Of a stretch of 64,000 nt of DNA, positions 29,065-37,721 are shown piece after piece. The stretch comes from Methyloceanibacter sp. wino2. GTDB taxonomy: Bacteria > Pseudomonadota > Alphaproteobacteria > Rhizobiales > Methyloligellaceae. The notes beneath the pieces are model-generated. The model was not told the DNA's origin, did not search any database, and was given only the letters and a program-made list of their open reading frames with translations. The stretch lies in NCBI RefSeq assembly GCF_003071365.1, contig NZ_CP028960.1, positions 1,178,001-1,242,000 of the forward strand. The letters are read 5' to 3'. Every line of letters starts with the position of its first letter. Position 1 is the first letter of the stretch. The position numbers were made by a program, and so were the translations under genes.

Positions 29065-29094
29065 GGCTGCAGTAGAAAACTGGAGCACGATCAC

Positions 29095-29985
29095 ATGTGT
29101 GGGATTGTTGGATTATTCATAAAAGACCCCGCTCTCGAACCTGAGCTTGGCCGCCTGACGGCGCGCATGCTCGAGACGATGACGGGGCGTGGGCCCGATA
29201 GCGCTGGTTTCGCCGTGTATGGCGAAGGTGAGGAAGGCCGGACCAAGATTACGCTGCGCGGCACGTCCGCCGACGCCATTCGCGAGACCGTCTCGAACAT
29301 CGAGAAAGCCTTTTCGGACGCGAGCGCGGTGCTGCATGACACCCATGCGGTCATTTCGATCCCCGACGAGGCCGAGCACCGCCTCGACGAGTGGCTGGCG
29401 ACTGAGAGCCCCGACACCGAGGTCGTGGGCCGCGGCAACCGCATGGAGATCTTCAAGGAAGTGGGGCTGCCGGCCGATGTCGCGGCCCGCTTCGGGCTCG
29501 CCACGATGCGGGGCACCCATGCCATTGGCCATACCCGCATGGCGACCGAGTCCGCCGTCACCACCAATGGTGCGCATCCCTACTCGACCGGCCAAGACCA
29601 GTGCCTGGTCCACAACGGGTCGCTCTCGAACCACAACAACCTTCGCCGCGAACTTCGCCGCGATGGAATGACGTTCGAGACGGAGAACGACACGGAAGTG
29701 GCGGCCGGCTATCTGACCCACCGCATGCACGAGGGGCTCTCCCTCGGCGACGCGCTGGAAGTGGGTCTCGAGGACCTGGACGGCTTCTACACCTTTGTCG
29801 TCGGCACCGAGAACGGCTTTGGCGTGCTGCGCGACGGGATCGCCTGCAAGCCGGCGGTCATGGCCGAAACCGATCAATACGTCGCCTTCGGATCCGAATA
29901 CCGGGTTCTCGCGGACTTGCCGGGCATCGGCGACGCGCGGATCTGGGAGCCGGAGCCCGCCACTGTTTACTTCTGGGAGCGCTGA
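29095..29985 (+). CDS. mgsA: NMG synthase subunit A (glutamine amidotransferase-type)
   Basis: A 296-residue class II glutamine amidotransferase homologue, like the N-terminal domain of glutamate synthase or PurF. Cys2 (MCGIVGLF) is the Ntn nucleophile; RGPDSAGFAVYG, HTRMATES and VHNGSLSNH are the other conserved motifs. In NMG synthase this subunit acts on gamma-glutamylmethylamide, releasing methylamine for transfer to 2-oxoglutarate by MgsC. The ATG at 29095 gives the required Cys2. It heads mgsABC with very tight spacing (2 nt to mgsB). Confidence 0.92.
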   Translation: MCGIVGLFIKDPALEPELGRLTARMLETMTGRGPDSAGFAVYGEGEEGRTKITLRGTSADAIRETVSNIEKAFSDASAVLHDTHAVISIPDEAEHRLDEWLATESPDTEVVGRGNRMEIFKEVGLPADVAARFGLATMRGTHAIGHTRMATESAVTTNGAHPYSTGQDQCLVHNGSLSNHNNLRRELRRDGMTFETENDTEVAAGYLTHRMHEGLSLGDALEVGLEDLDGFYTFVVGTENGFGVLRDGIACKPAVMAETDQYVAFGSEYRVLADLPGIGDARIWEPEPATVYFWER

Positions 29986-29987
29986 GA

Positions 29988-30677
29988 ATGCCGGAAATCG
30001 ATCTTGGCGTTACGCCACTAAGAGAACTCAACGGGGCGCTGCACAAGCTCCCCAAGGACACGAATGAAACGCATTGGGTCATTGAGAACCCGGCCGGTCA
30101 GCATGCCATCGCCGCCGGTCTCGACGCACCGCTGAATGTCGAGATCAACGGTCCGGTGGGCTACTACTGCGCGGGCATGAACAAGCTTGCGACTGTGCAG
30201 GTTCGCGGGAATGCGGGCGTCGGCGTCGCCGAAAACATGATGAGCGGCTTCGTGCATGTGAGCGGCGATGCGAGCCAAGCCGCCGGCGCCACGGGTCGCG
30301 GCGGGCTCCTGCGGATCGACGGCAACGCGTCGTCGCGCTGCGGCATCTCGATGAAGGGCATCGACATCGTGGTGAAAGGATCCGTCGGCCACATGAGCGC
30401 CTTCATGGGGCAGTCGGGCAATCTCGTCGTGTTTGGCGAAGCGGGCGATGCTCTCGGAGACTCGATCTACGAAGCCCGGCTGTTCGTCCGGGGCGGCGTC
30501 AAGAGTCTCGGTGCGGACTGCATCGAGAAAGAAATGAGAGACGAGCACAAGGCCACCGTTCACGACATCCTGACCAAAGCCGGATTCAACGGCGAAATCG
30601 ATCCATCCGAATTCAAGCGGTACGGTTCGGCTCGCCAGCTCTACAACTTCAATGTCGATCACGCTGGGGAATACTAA
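29988..30677 (+). CDS. mgsB: NMG synthase subunit B (GltB C-terminal-like)
   Basis: A 229-residue protein of the GXGXG fold, the beta-helix that forms the C-terminal domain of glutamate synthase. Repeated G-x-V-x-G-x-A turns are visible (VQVRGNAGVGVAENM, VHVSGDASQAAG, LRIDGNASSRCG, VVKGSVGHMSAFMGQSG). It is structural, joining the amidotransferase and synthase subunits. ATG 29988 lies 2 nt after mgsA, and its stop overlaps the mgsC start (TAATG). Confidence 0.92.
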   Translation: MPEIDLGVTPLRELNGALHKLPKDTNETHWVIENPAGQHAIAAGLDAPLNVEINGPVGYYCAGMNKLATVQVRGNAGVGVAENMMSGFVHVSGDASQAAGATGRGGLLRIDGNASSRCGISMKGIDIVVKGSVGHMSAFMGQSGNLVVFGEAGDALGDSIYEARLFVRGGVKSLGADCIEKEMRDEHKATVHDILTKAGFNGEIDPSEFKRYGSARQLYNFNVDHAGEY

Positions 30678-32002
30678 TGGACGCGACACCGATTACGACA
30701 CCGCGCAAGTCCGCGACGTTCGACGACTACACGCTGTCTGAGATTCGCCGGGCGGCAGCCAGCGGCATCTACGACATTCGCGGCGGCGGCGCGAAGCGCA
30801 AGCTGCCGAACTTCGACGATCTGCTCTTTCTGGGCGCCTCGATGAGTCGATATCCGCTCGAGGGCTACCGGGAAAAATGCTCGACGGATGTGTGGCTGGG
30901 AACGCGGTTTGCGCAAAAGCCAATTCACCTCAAGATCCCTGTCACGATTGCCGGCATGAGCTTCGGCTCGCTGTCCGCGCAAGCCAAGGAATCCCTTGGC
31001 CGCGGCGCCAGCAAGATGGGTACATCGACGACGACGGGCGACGGCGGCATGACGGAGGAAGAAAGAGGACATTCCTCTATTCTCGTCTATCAGCTCCTGC
31101 CCTCCCGCTACGGCATGAACCCGGACGACCTGCGCCGTGCAGATGCGATCGAGGTCGTTATCGGCCAAGGCGCGAAGCCCGGTGGCGGCGGCATGCTGCT
31201 CGGCCAGAAGATTTCCGACCGCGTGGCTGAGATGCGGACCTTGCCGAAGGGCATCGATCAACGTTCCGCCTGCCGTCACCCCGACTGGACGGGCCCCGAC
31301 GACCTTGAAATCAAGATTCAGGAACTGCGGGAAATCACCGACTGGCAGAAGCCTATCTACATCAAGGTGGGTGGCTCCCGTCCCTACTACGATACCGCGC
31401 TTGCGGTGAAGTCAGGGGCCGACGTGGTGGTGCTCGACGGCATGCAAGGCGGCACGGCGGCAACGCAGGAAGTGTTCATCGAGCACATCGGCCTGCCCCT
31501 GCTCGGCGCGATCCGCCCGGCCGTCCAGGCCCTGCAGGACTTGGGCATGCATCGCAAAGTGCAACTGATCGTGTCCGGCGGCATTCGCTCTGGCGCGGAC
31601 GTTGCCAAGGCCCTTGCACTCGGCGCCGATGCCGTCGCCATCGGGACGGCTGCGCTCGTGGCGATCGGCGACAACGACCCAGCCTTTGAAGAAGAGTATC
31701 AGCGCCTTGGCACAACGGCCGGCGCCTACGACGACTGGCACGAGGGCAATTGCCCGGCCGGCATCAGCACTCAGAACCCGGAACTGGCCAAGCGCCTTGA
31801 TCCCCAACTGGGTGGGCGCCGGCTGGCCAACTATCTCTCGGTCTTGACGCTCGAAGCCCAGACCATCGCGCGGGCTTGCGGCAAGAGCCACGTCCACAAC
31901 CTCGAACCTGAGGATCTTGTGGCCCTCACCGTCGAAGCCGCCGCCATGGCTCAGGTGCCTCTGGCGGGAACGACTTGGATTCCCGGGCTGACCGGCAAAT
32001 AG
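30677..32002 (+). CDS. mgsC: NMG synthase subunit C (FMN glutamate synthase-like)
   Basis: A 441-residue homologue of the FMN-binding synthase domain of glutamate synthase: PVTIAGMSFGSLS, TTTGDGGMTEEER, GQGAKPGGGG, VVLDGMQGGTAAT and SGGIRSGADVAKALALGADAV. The late Cys-containing segment (GNCPAGISTQN) matches the family. It would reductively combine methylamine with 2-oxoglutarate to yield N-methylglutamate. Its ATG shares a base with the mgsB stop. An intrinsic terminator follows at 32018. Confidence 0.93.
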   Translation: MDATPITTPRKSATFDDYTLSEIRRAAASGIYDIRGGGAKRKLPNFDDLLFLGASMSRYPLEGYREKCSTDVWLGTRFAQKPIHLKIPVTIAGMSFGSLSAQAKESLGRGASKMGTSTTTGDGGMTEEERGHSSILVYQLLPSRYGMNPDDLRRADAIEVVIGQGAKPGGGGMLLGQKISDRVAEMRTLPKGIDQRSACRHPDWTGPDDLEIKIQELREITDWQKPIYIKVGGSRPYYDTALAVKSGADVVVLDGMQGGTAATQEVFIEHIGLPLLGAIRPAVQALQDLGMHRKVQLIVSGGIRSGADVAKALALGADAVAIGTAALVAIGDNDPAFEEEYQRLGTTAGAYDDWHEGNCPAGISTQNPELAKRLDPQLGGRRLANYLSVLTLEAQTIARACGKSHVHNLEPEDLVALTVEAAAMAQVPLAGTTWIPGLTGK

Positions 32003-32017
32003 ATTGAACACACATTC

Positions 32018-32044
32018 AGAGGCCCGCATTTGCGGGCCTCTTTT
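32018..32044 (+). terminator. Terminator/attenuator between mgsC and gmaS
   Basis: A perfect 10-bp stem AGAGGCCCGC / GCGGGCCTCT with a 4-nt loop, then TTT. It starts 15 nt after the mgsC stop and ends only 18 nt before the gmaS ATG, so gmaS must be expressed by read-through or processing from the mgs transcript. Just after it is the 12-bp palindrome TTTCATATGAAA. Confidence 0.8.
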
Positions 32045-32062
32045 CATATGAAAGGGACGATA

Positions 32063-33367
32063 ATGGCGATCGATCTTGCGAAAGAGGCCCAGGACCGGGG
32101 CATCAAATACTTCCTTATCTCATTTGTTGATTTGTTCGGAACCTTGCGCGCCAAACTGGCCCCGGCCAGTGCCATCTCGGATATGGCGCAGGAAGGCGCC
32201 GGCTTTGCCGGATTTGCGAGCTGGCTCGACATGACGCCGGCGCATCCGGATATGCTGGCCATTCCGGATCCGGAAAGCCTCATACAACTTCCTTGGAAGC
32301 CGGAAGTCGGCTGGCTTGCCGCCGACCCCTACATGGACGGCAAACCTGTCGAACAGGCCCCCCGCAACATCCTGAAGCGCCTGCTCAAGAAGGCGGAGGA
32401 TGCCGGATACACGATGAAGAGCGGCGTGGAGCCGGAATACTTCCTCGTCAGTGCCGACGGTGAGGCTCTCAGCGACGCCGGCGATACTCAAGCCAAGCCT
32501 TGTTACGATCAATCGGCGTTGATGCGCCGCTTCGACGTGGTCCGAGAGATTTGCGACTGCATGCTGGAACTCGGCTGGGGGCCGTATCAGAACGACCATG
32601 AGGACGCGAATGGCCAGTTCGAAATGAACTGGGATTTCGCTGACGCTCTCACCACAGCGGATCGCATGGTGTTCTTCAAATACATGGTGAAGGCCATCGC
32701 CGAGAAGCACGGCATCCGCGCGACCTTCATGCCGAAGCCGTTCGCTCACCTCACGGGCAATGGCTGCCACATGCATTTGTCCATGTGGAAGGGCGACACG
32801 AACCTGTTCAAAGATTCCGATGATGCGCTTGGCCTCTCCAAGGACGCTTACAACTTCATCGGCGGCCTGATCGACCATGCGGACGAGATCTGCTCGATCA
32901 CCAATCCCACGGTCAACTCTTACAAGCGCATCAATGCGCCGGTCACGTCGTCAGGTGCGACCTGGGCGCCCAACACGGTGACCTTCGCCGGCAACAACCG
33001 CACGCACATGATCCGCGTGCCCGGCGGCGGCCGGTTCGAGTTCCGGCTCGCCGATGGTGCGACGAATGCCTATCTGTTTCCCGCCGTGCTCCTGGCCAGC
33101 GGCCTCGATGGCATCGCCAACAAATCCGATCCGGGCAAGCCGCTCGACATCGACATGTATGCAGAGGGTTACAAGGCGCCCGCCAACGTCAAGAAGCTGC
33201 CGCTCAACCTTCTCGACGCCCTTCGGCTTACCGACTGCTCGGCGATGTTGCGGCGCGAACTCGGCGACGAGTTCGTGGACGCTTACGTCAAACTGAAGAT
33301 GAAGAACTGGAACGAGTTTTCGCGCGAACTCACAAGCTGGGAGCGGGCCGACTCGCTCGATTGCTAG
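32063..33367 (+). CDS. gmaS: Gamma-glutamylmethylamide synthetase
   Basis: A 434-residue glutamine synthetase-fold enzyme that ligates methylamine to glutamate with ATP, the first step of the NMG pathway. Features shared with characterised GmaS proteins include KYFLISFVDLFG, FAGFASWLDMTPA, SLIQLPWKPEVGW and QNDHEDANGQFEMNW. Metal and nucleotide residues are in VEPEYFLV, NGCHMHLS, NNRTHMIRVP and FEFRLADG. ATG 32063 has AAAGGGAC upstream. It follows mgsABC directly, the usual order in methylotrophs. The stop overlaps the GNAT gene start. It is the most GmaS-like of three glutamine synthetase paralogues here. Confidence 0.93.
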   Translation: MAIDLAKEAQDRGIKYFLISFVDLFGTLRAKLAPASAISDMAQEGAGFAGFASWLDMTPAHPDMLAIPDPESLIQLPWKPEVGWLAADPYMDGKPVEQAPRNILKRLLKKAEDAGYTMKSGVEPEYFLVSADGEALSDAGDTQAKPCYDQSALMRRFDVVREICDCMLELGWGPYQNDHEDANGQFEMNWDFADALTTADRMVFFKYMVKAIAEKHGIRATFMPKPFAHLTGNGCHMHLSMWKGDTNLFKDSDDALGLSKDAYNFIGGLIDHADEICSITNPTVNSYKRINAPVTSSGATWAPNTVTFAGNNRTHMIRVPGGGRFEFRLADGATNAYLFPAVLLASGLDGIANKSDPGKPLDIDMYAEGYKAPANVKKLPLNLLDALRLTDCSAMLRRELGDEFVDAYVKLKMKNWNEFSRELTSWERADSLDC

Positions 33368-33867
33368 TGGCGGATGTCGCTAAGATCGTGATCCGTGATC
33401 CGGACCCGCGCGATGAGGCGGCTTGGCGCCGCCTCTGGTCCGGCTACACCGAGTTCTACCAAGTCGATGTGCCCGAGGCGGTGACCGCCCTCACCTGGTC
33501 CCGCATTCTCGATCCGGATGTTCCGGTGTTCGCGCGCATCGCGGAGATGGACGGCAAGATCGCAGGCTTTGCGATCTCGACGCTCCATCCTTCGACTTGG
33601 ACGGCCGGACCGAATTGCTATCTCGAAGATCTGTTCGTCGATCAAAACGCGCGCGGCCACGGCGTGGGGCGCGCGCTGATCGACGACCTTCTCCGGCTCG
33701 CCAAAAAGAACGGCTGGGACCGGCTCTACTGGCATACGGACGCCGGCAACCAAACCGCCCGGGCCCTCTACGACCGCTACACCAAAGCCGACAACTTCGT
33801 TCGCTACCGCATTCCCCTAAGCGACTATATCGAATGGGGTAATAGCGAGCGCGATGCGATCGGATAG
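33367..33867 (+). CDS. GNAT-family N-acetyltransferase
   Basis: A 166-residue GNAT protein: IVIRDPDPRDEAAW start, acetyl-CoA loop RGHGVGRALIDDLL (the R/QxxGxG/A motif) and the HTDAGNQTARALYDRY helix. The GTG start at 33367 overlaps the last base of the gmaS stop (TAGTG), so translation is coupled to gmaS; a TTG at 33361 is an alternative. The substrate is unknown. Coupling to gmaS suggests acetylation of an amine or a pathway protein, but this is inference. Confidence 0.85.
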   Translation: MADVAKIVIRDPDPRDEAAWRRLWSGYTEFYQVDVPEAVTALTWSRILDPDVPVFARIAEMDGKIAGFAISTLHPSTWTAGPNCYLEDLFVDQNARGHGVGRALIDDLLRLAKKNGWDRLYWHTDAGNQTARALYDRYTKADNFVRYRIPLSDYIEWGNSERDAIG

Positions 33868-33919
33868 ACTTGTGGCGAAGCAGCCCGCCGGACCGGGCTG
33901 GCAGCAAGGAGCTCTTTGA

Positions 33920-34648
33920 GTGAATCCGCAATCGAACGACGATACCGAGCTCCCGGTCTCGCAAGCCCCCAAGCGTCCGTCCGGCGTCAAGATCGTCTCC
34001 GCGTACCTTCAGCGTGCGATCGAGACGGGCGCCTACTCGCAAGGCGAGCGCCTTCCCGCCGAACGCCAGCTGGCCCAGACATTCAACACGGCCCGCTCGA
34101 CCGTACGGCGCGCGCTCGACAAGCTCGAGAAGGCCGGCCTCGTGTCGCGGCGGCTCGGCAGCGGGACGTTCGTCGGTGCGGCCCCTCAGTCGAACGGCTC
34201 ACTGCTGGATTTCATCGGCGGACTGACGCCGCTGGACCTGATCGATGCCCGTGCCGCCGTCGAACCCTTTACAGCACGGCTTGCCGCAGAGCACGCCGAT
34301 GCCGGGATGATCGAGGACTTGGAGGGCGTTCTGGAAAGCGCGGGCGCCACGCGCGACCAAGACGACTTCTCGAAATGGGATGGAGAGTTCCATCTCCTTC
34401 TGGCCCAGGCTTCGGCCAATCCGTTTCTGATCCACGTCTTCCGGCAGATCAACCACGTGCGCCTCAACGCACAATGGGGAGCGATGAAGGCCAACATCCT
34501 CATGCCGGAGGCCATCGCGGAATATAACCGTCAGCATAGAGCCGTTCTCGACGCCATCGAGTCCCGCGATCCGTTGCTCGCGCAGAAGCGCATGGCCGAG
34601 CACCTGGAAAGTGCGCGGAACGACCTCTTGAAGGCTCTCAATCCCTAG
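33920..34648 (+). CDS. GntR-family regulator with FCD domain
   Basis: A 242-residue FadR-type regulator. The winged helix is at about 22-90 (RLPAERQLAQTFNTARSTVRRALDKLEKAGLV) and the helical FCD ligand domain at about 100-235 (LIDARAAVEPFTARLAAEHA, DGEFHLLLAQAS, EHLESARNDLL). FCD regulators bind small organic acids through metal-coordinating His/Asp residues (FHLLL and EYNRQHRAVLDAI here). The GTG start has AAGGAG 6 nt upstream. It lies between gmaS and the second glutamine synthetase; a nearby inverted repeat (34681-34709) may be its operator. Confidence 0.87.
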   Translation: MNPQSNDDTELPVSQAPKRPSGVKIVSAYLQRAIETGAYSQGERLPAERQLAQTFNTARSTVRRALDKLEKAGLVSRRLGSGTFVGAAPQSNGSLLDFIGGLTPLDLIDARAAVEPFTARLAAEHADAGMIEDLEGVLESAGATRDQDDFSKWDGEFHLLLAQASANPFLIHVFRQINHVRLNAQWGAMKANILMPEAIAEYNRQHRAVLDAIESRDPLLAQKRMAEHLESARNDLLKALNP

Positions 34649-34680
34649 TCGCCGAGATCAAGCCGCGACACAGTGCGGCA

Positions 34681-34709
34681 TAAGAGGCTTGCAACGACAA
34701 AACCTCTTA
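34681..34709. promoter_or_regulatory. Inverted repeat before the second glutamine synthetase gene
   Basis: TAAGAGG (34681-34687) and CCTCTTA (34703-34709) are perfect 7-bp arms with a 15-nt spacer, centred about 80 bp upstream of the ATG at 34774 and 33 bp after the GntR gene. There is no trailing T run, so an operator fits better than a terminator. Confidence 0.45.
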
Positions 34710-34773
34710 CACATCCTCCCTCCATTGCTAGCATTCACGCAGCTTGGTTCAGTGTCAGCAATGGGAGAACAGC

Positions 34774-36129
34774 ATGTCGTCCACGCCTACAGAGCTCGAA
34801 ACACTCCACCGTCAACTGAGCAACAAAGGCGTGGAGTACATGATGGCGAGCTTTTCCGACATGCATGGCGTGTCGAAGACCAAGATGGTGCCCCTCTCCC
34901 ATCTCGAACAAATGCTGGCCGGCTCGGAGCTTTATACTGGCGCGGCCCTCGACGGTGTTCCCCAGGACGTGAGCGACGAGGAGGTCTCCGCCCGGCCGGA
35001 CCCCGCATCGTGCATCATTCTGCCGTGGCAGCCCGACGTGGCTTGGTTCGCAAGCAATCTCTGGTGCGAGGGCAAGCCCTTCGAGGCCTGCAGCCGGAAC
35101 ATCCTGGCGCGCGCGACGCAGGCGGCCGCGGATCTAGGCCTCGTCATGAATCTCGGCATGGAGGCCGAGTTCTACGTGTTGAAGGACACGGAGAACGGTG
35201 CCGTCACAGTCTCCGATCGCGATACGCTCGATAAGCCCTGCTATGACGGCTACGGCGTTCTCGACAACCTGCATTGGCTCTCGGAACTCGTGAGCGCCAT
35301 GGATGACCTCGGCTGGGACGTCTATTCCTTCGACCACGAAGACGGCAACGGGCAGTTCGAACTGGATTTCAGTTACGCCGATGCGATGACCATGGCGGAC
35401 CGCTTCGTCTTCCTGCGCATGATGTCGAACGCGATCGCCCGCAAGCACGGCTACTTCGCCTCATGGATGCCGAAACCCTTCGCCAATCGCACCGGGTCCG
35501 GCGCCCACTACAACATGTCGCTCGCGAGCCTGGAGACGGGCGAAAATCTCTTCAAGGACGATCAGGATCCGCGCGGATGCCGACTTTCGAAGCTTGGCTA
35601 CCAGTTCGTCGCCGGCGTCCTGCGTCATCTGCCTGCAATCAGTGCAGTCGTCTCGCCGACGGTGAACAGCTACAAGCGCCTCATCAAGCAAGGCTCCATG
35701 TCCGGCTCGACTTGGGCGCCGGTCTTCGTGTGCTACGGCAACAACAACAGAACGAATGCGTTGCGCATTCCGCTCGGCGGCGGACGCGTTGAATTGCGGG
35801 CAGCCGACTCGGCCAACAATCCCTATCTGGGAGCCGCAATGGTCCTCAGCGCCGGACTGGAAGGCATCCGGGAGGACCTCGATCCGGGCGAACCGCATAC
35901 CGAGAACATGTACAACAAGTCCCCGGCGGAGCTGCAGGAAATGGGCATCGCCCTCCTTCCCCGCACGCTCGAAGAAGCGATCGACGCTTTCGAAGCGGAC
36001 TCGTTCTCGAAGACGGTCATGGGCGAGGAGATGTTCAAGTCCTACGCAACCTTCCGCCGCGAGGAGTGGGATGCCTATCACAACCACGTCTCCGACTGGG
36101 AACGCGACCGCTACCTGAAGTTCTTTTAG
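34774..36129 (+). CDS. glnT: Type III glutamine synthetase-like protein (GlnT), copy 1
   Basis: A 451-residue glutamine synthetase paralogue, distinct from gmaS and closely related to the gene at 38004. Shared blocks include MASFSDMHGVSKTK, LAGSELYTGAALDGVPQDVSDEEVS, YSFDHEDGNGQFELD and HYNMSLASLETG. Catalytic residues (GMEAEF, NNNRTNALRIP, RVELRAAD) are kept. Such GlnT paralogues cluster with methylamine and glutamate synthase-like genes in Rhizobiales; they may make glutamine or act on another amine. It lies upstream of the ammonium transporter. The specific substrate is not established. Confidence 0.85.
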   Translation: MSSTPTELETLHRQLSNKGVEYMMASFSDMHGVSKTKMVPLSHLEQMLAGSELYTGAALDGVPQDVSDEEVSARPDPASCIILPWQPDVAWFASNLWCEGKPFEACSRNILARATQAAADLGLVMNLGMEAEFYVLKDTENGAVTVSDRDTLDKPCYDGYGVLDNLHWLSELVSAMDDLGWDVYSFDHEDGNGQFELDFSYADAMTMADRFVFLRMMSNAIARKHGYFASWMPKPFANRTGSGAHYNMSLASLETGENLFKDDQDPRGCRLSKLGYQFVAGVLRHLPAISAVVSPTVNSYKRLIKQGSMSGSTWAPVFVCYGNNNRTNALRIPLGGGRVELRAADSANNPYLGAAMVLSAGLEGIREDLDPGEPHTENMYNKSPAELQEMGIALLPRTLEEAIDAFEADSFSKTVMGEEMFKSYATFRREEWDAYHNHVSDWERDRYLKFF

Positions 36130-36242
36130 TCCGCGTACGGCGTCTCAATCCTTAGGCAGTTCGCTGCCTGCGAAATCAGCAAGCGCTACAGCAATCTTGG
36201 CCCACTTTGGGCAAGCCGTTGATTCGCGCACGCTCTTTGGCC

Positions 36243-36258
36243 TGGCACACTCTTTGCT
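36243..36258 (+). promoter_or_regulatory. Sigma-54 promoter for the ammonium transporter
   Basis: TGGCACACTCTTTGCT matches the RpoN consensus TGGCAC-N5-TTGCT, with exactly 10 nt between the GG (-24) and GC (-12). It lies 110 bp upstream of the amt ATG. An imperfect inverted repeat (36196-36215) upstream could be an enhancer-binding site. This predicts nitrogen control through NtrC. Confidence 0.78.
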
Positions 36259-36281
36259 CCCGTAAATGCTCGTAAATTCTG

Positions 36282-36296
36282 TTTCCTGCGCGGAAA
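36282..36296. promoter_or_regulatory. TTTCC-N5-GGAAA palindrome before amt
   Basis: TTTCC-TGCGC-GGAAA, the same arms and spacing as the repeat before mgsA (29004-29018). Here it lies 24 bp past the -12 element, around or just after the transcription start, where a repressor could act. Confidence 0.42.
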
Positions 36297-36368
36297 TGGG
36301 ATGGCGCTGCGCAAAGCGGCAATCGGCCTGGAAAAACAGGCCTTTGTGCTTCGAAGGGGGTGTTGCTG

Positions 36369-37682
36369 ATGGAACAGCAAATAGCGGAACTAACAAAGTC
36401 GAGCGGTATGCTCGGCACAGTCGACGTAGAAATCTTCTACTGGTGGTGTACGGCGATCATGATCTGCATTCATGCAGGTTTTCTCGCCTACGAGATGGGG
36501 GCGTCGCGAGCCAAGAACGTGCTCGCATCCGGCGTGAAGAACATTCTCGCCTTTGCCTTCATCGTCCCCACGTTCTTCTTCTTCGGTTGGTGGATCTATC
36601 TCGCCTTCCCCAACGGCCTCATTCCTTCCGCGGACGGCAACGTTGGCCTTCCGTGGGCGCCGGAGATGGGACCGAATCTGCAGGACAATGCGACGGGCGT
36701 CTTCTGGGCTGCCTTCGTCCTGTTCGCGGCGACGACCGCGTCGGTGTTCTCGGGTGCTGTGATCGAGCGCATTCGTGTTTCAGCGTTCGTGATCTTGGCG
36801 ATCGTCCTGGGCTCCGGGGCGTGGATCCTCGCCGCGTCTTGGGGATGGCATCCGGACGGCTGGCTCCTGAAGAAATTCGGCTACCATGATGTCGGCTGTG
36901 CCGGCCTCATCCACGTGGTCGCCGGCTTCTTCGCGCTTGGCGTCTTGATCAATCTCGGGCCGCGTATCGGCAAGTACAACGAGGATGGGACAGCGAACGA
37001 GCTCCTGCCGCACAACGTTCCAATGGTGCTGATCGGACTGATGCTCATCATCGTCGGTTTCTTCGGCTTCCTCGGCGGCTGTGCCATCCTCAATCCGGGC
37101 GCTCAGTGGACGAACATCTACGGTCAGCCCATGACGCTGTCGGCCTATGGCTTCAATACGCTGATGTGCTTCTCGGGTGGCATCATCGGAGCCTGGATCA
37201 CCACGCGCGATCCGTTCTGGATGATGTCCGGCGCGCTTGCCGGCATCTTCGTGGCAGCTGCGGGCCTCGACCTTTGGTATCCGCCTCTGGCCTTCCTTCT
37301 GGGTATCGTCGGCGGCGTTATCATCAAGCCCGGCAACGACTTCCTGGTCAAAATGGGTATCGACGATTCCGTCGGCGCGGTTTCCGTGCACGGCTTCTCC
37401 GGCATTCTCGGGGTTCTGGCCGTCGGCATCTTCGCCTCGGGTTTCCCTGGACCGGGCGATGCTCCGGCAACGTCCTTCATGGGGCAGCTCGTCGGTGTGA
37501 TCGTGATGATGCTGTGCGGGTTCGTTCCCGGCTATCTCGTCTCACTCCTTCTCAAGTCGGTCGGCATCTTGCGGGTGCCGGACGAAGTGCAGGAGATCGG
37601 GCTCGACCTGGCGGAAATTCCCGCCAAGGCCTACCCGGAAGCGGCGGGATACAAGAGTGCAACCCTGGCGCCGGCCGAGTAG
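36369..37682 (+). CDS. amt: Ammonium/methylammonium transporter (Amt family)
   Basis: A 437-residue Amt/MEP/Rh family channel with about 11 membrane segments. The recruitment Asp (D174 in HDVGCAG), first pore His (H182 in GLIHVVAG) and second pore His (VHGFSGILG) are conserved, so the pore should conduct. Starting at MEQQIAE it has a short N-terminus and no signal peptide; SSGMLGTVDVEIFYWWCTAIM is the first segment region. Its place between two glutamine synthetase paralogues and beside the NMG genes suggests methylammonium uptake as well as ammonium; Amt proteins are known to carry both. A sigma-54 promoter lies upstream. No GlnK gene is adjacent, which is unusual for amt. Confidence 0.92.
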   Translation: MEQQIAELTKSSGMLGTVDVEIFYWWCTAIMICIHAGFLAYEMGASRAKNVLASGVKNILAFAFIVPTFFFFGWWIYLAFPNGLIPSADGNVGLPWAPEMGPNLQDNATGVFWAAFVLFAATTASVFSGAVIERIRVSAFVILAIVLGSGAWILAASWGWHPDGWLLKKFGYHDVGCAGLIHVVAGFFALGVLINLGPRIGKYNEDGTANELLPHNVPMVLIGLMLIIVGFFGFLGGCAILNPGAQWTNIYGQPMTLSAYGFNTLMCFSGGIIGAWITTRDPFWMMSGALAGIFVAAAGLDLWYPPLAFLLGIVGGVIIKPGNDFLVKMGIDDSVGAVSVHGFSGILGVLAVGIFASGFPGPGDAPATSFMGQLVGVIVMMLCGFVPGYLVSLLLKSVGILRVPDEVQEIGLDLAEIPAKAYPEAAGYKSATLAPAE

Positions 37683-37721
37683 CCGACCGGCTCGTTACGC
37701 AAAGATTGAAAGGAGAAATCG

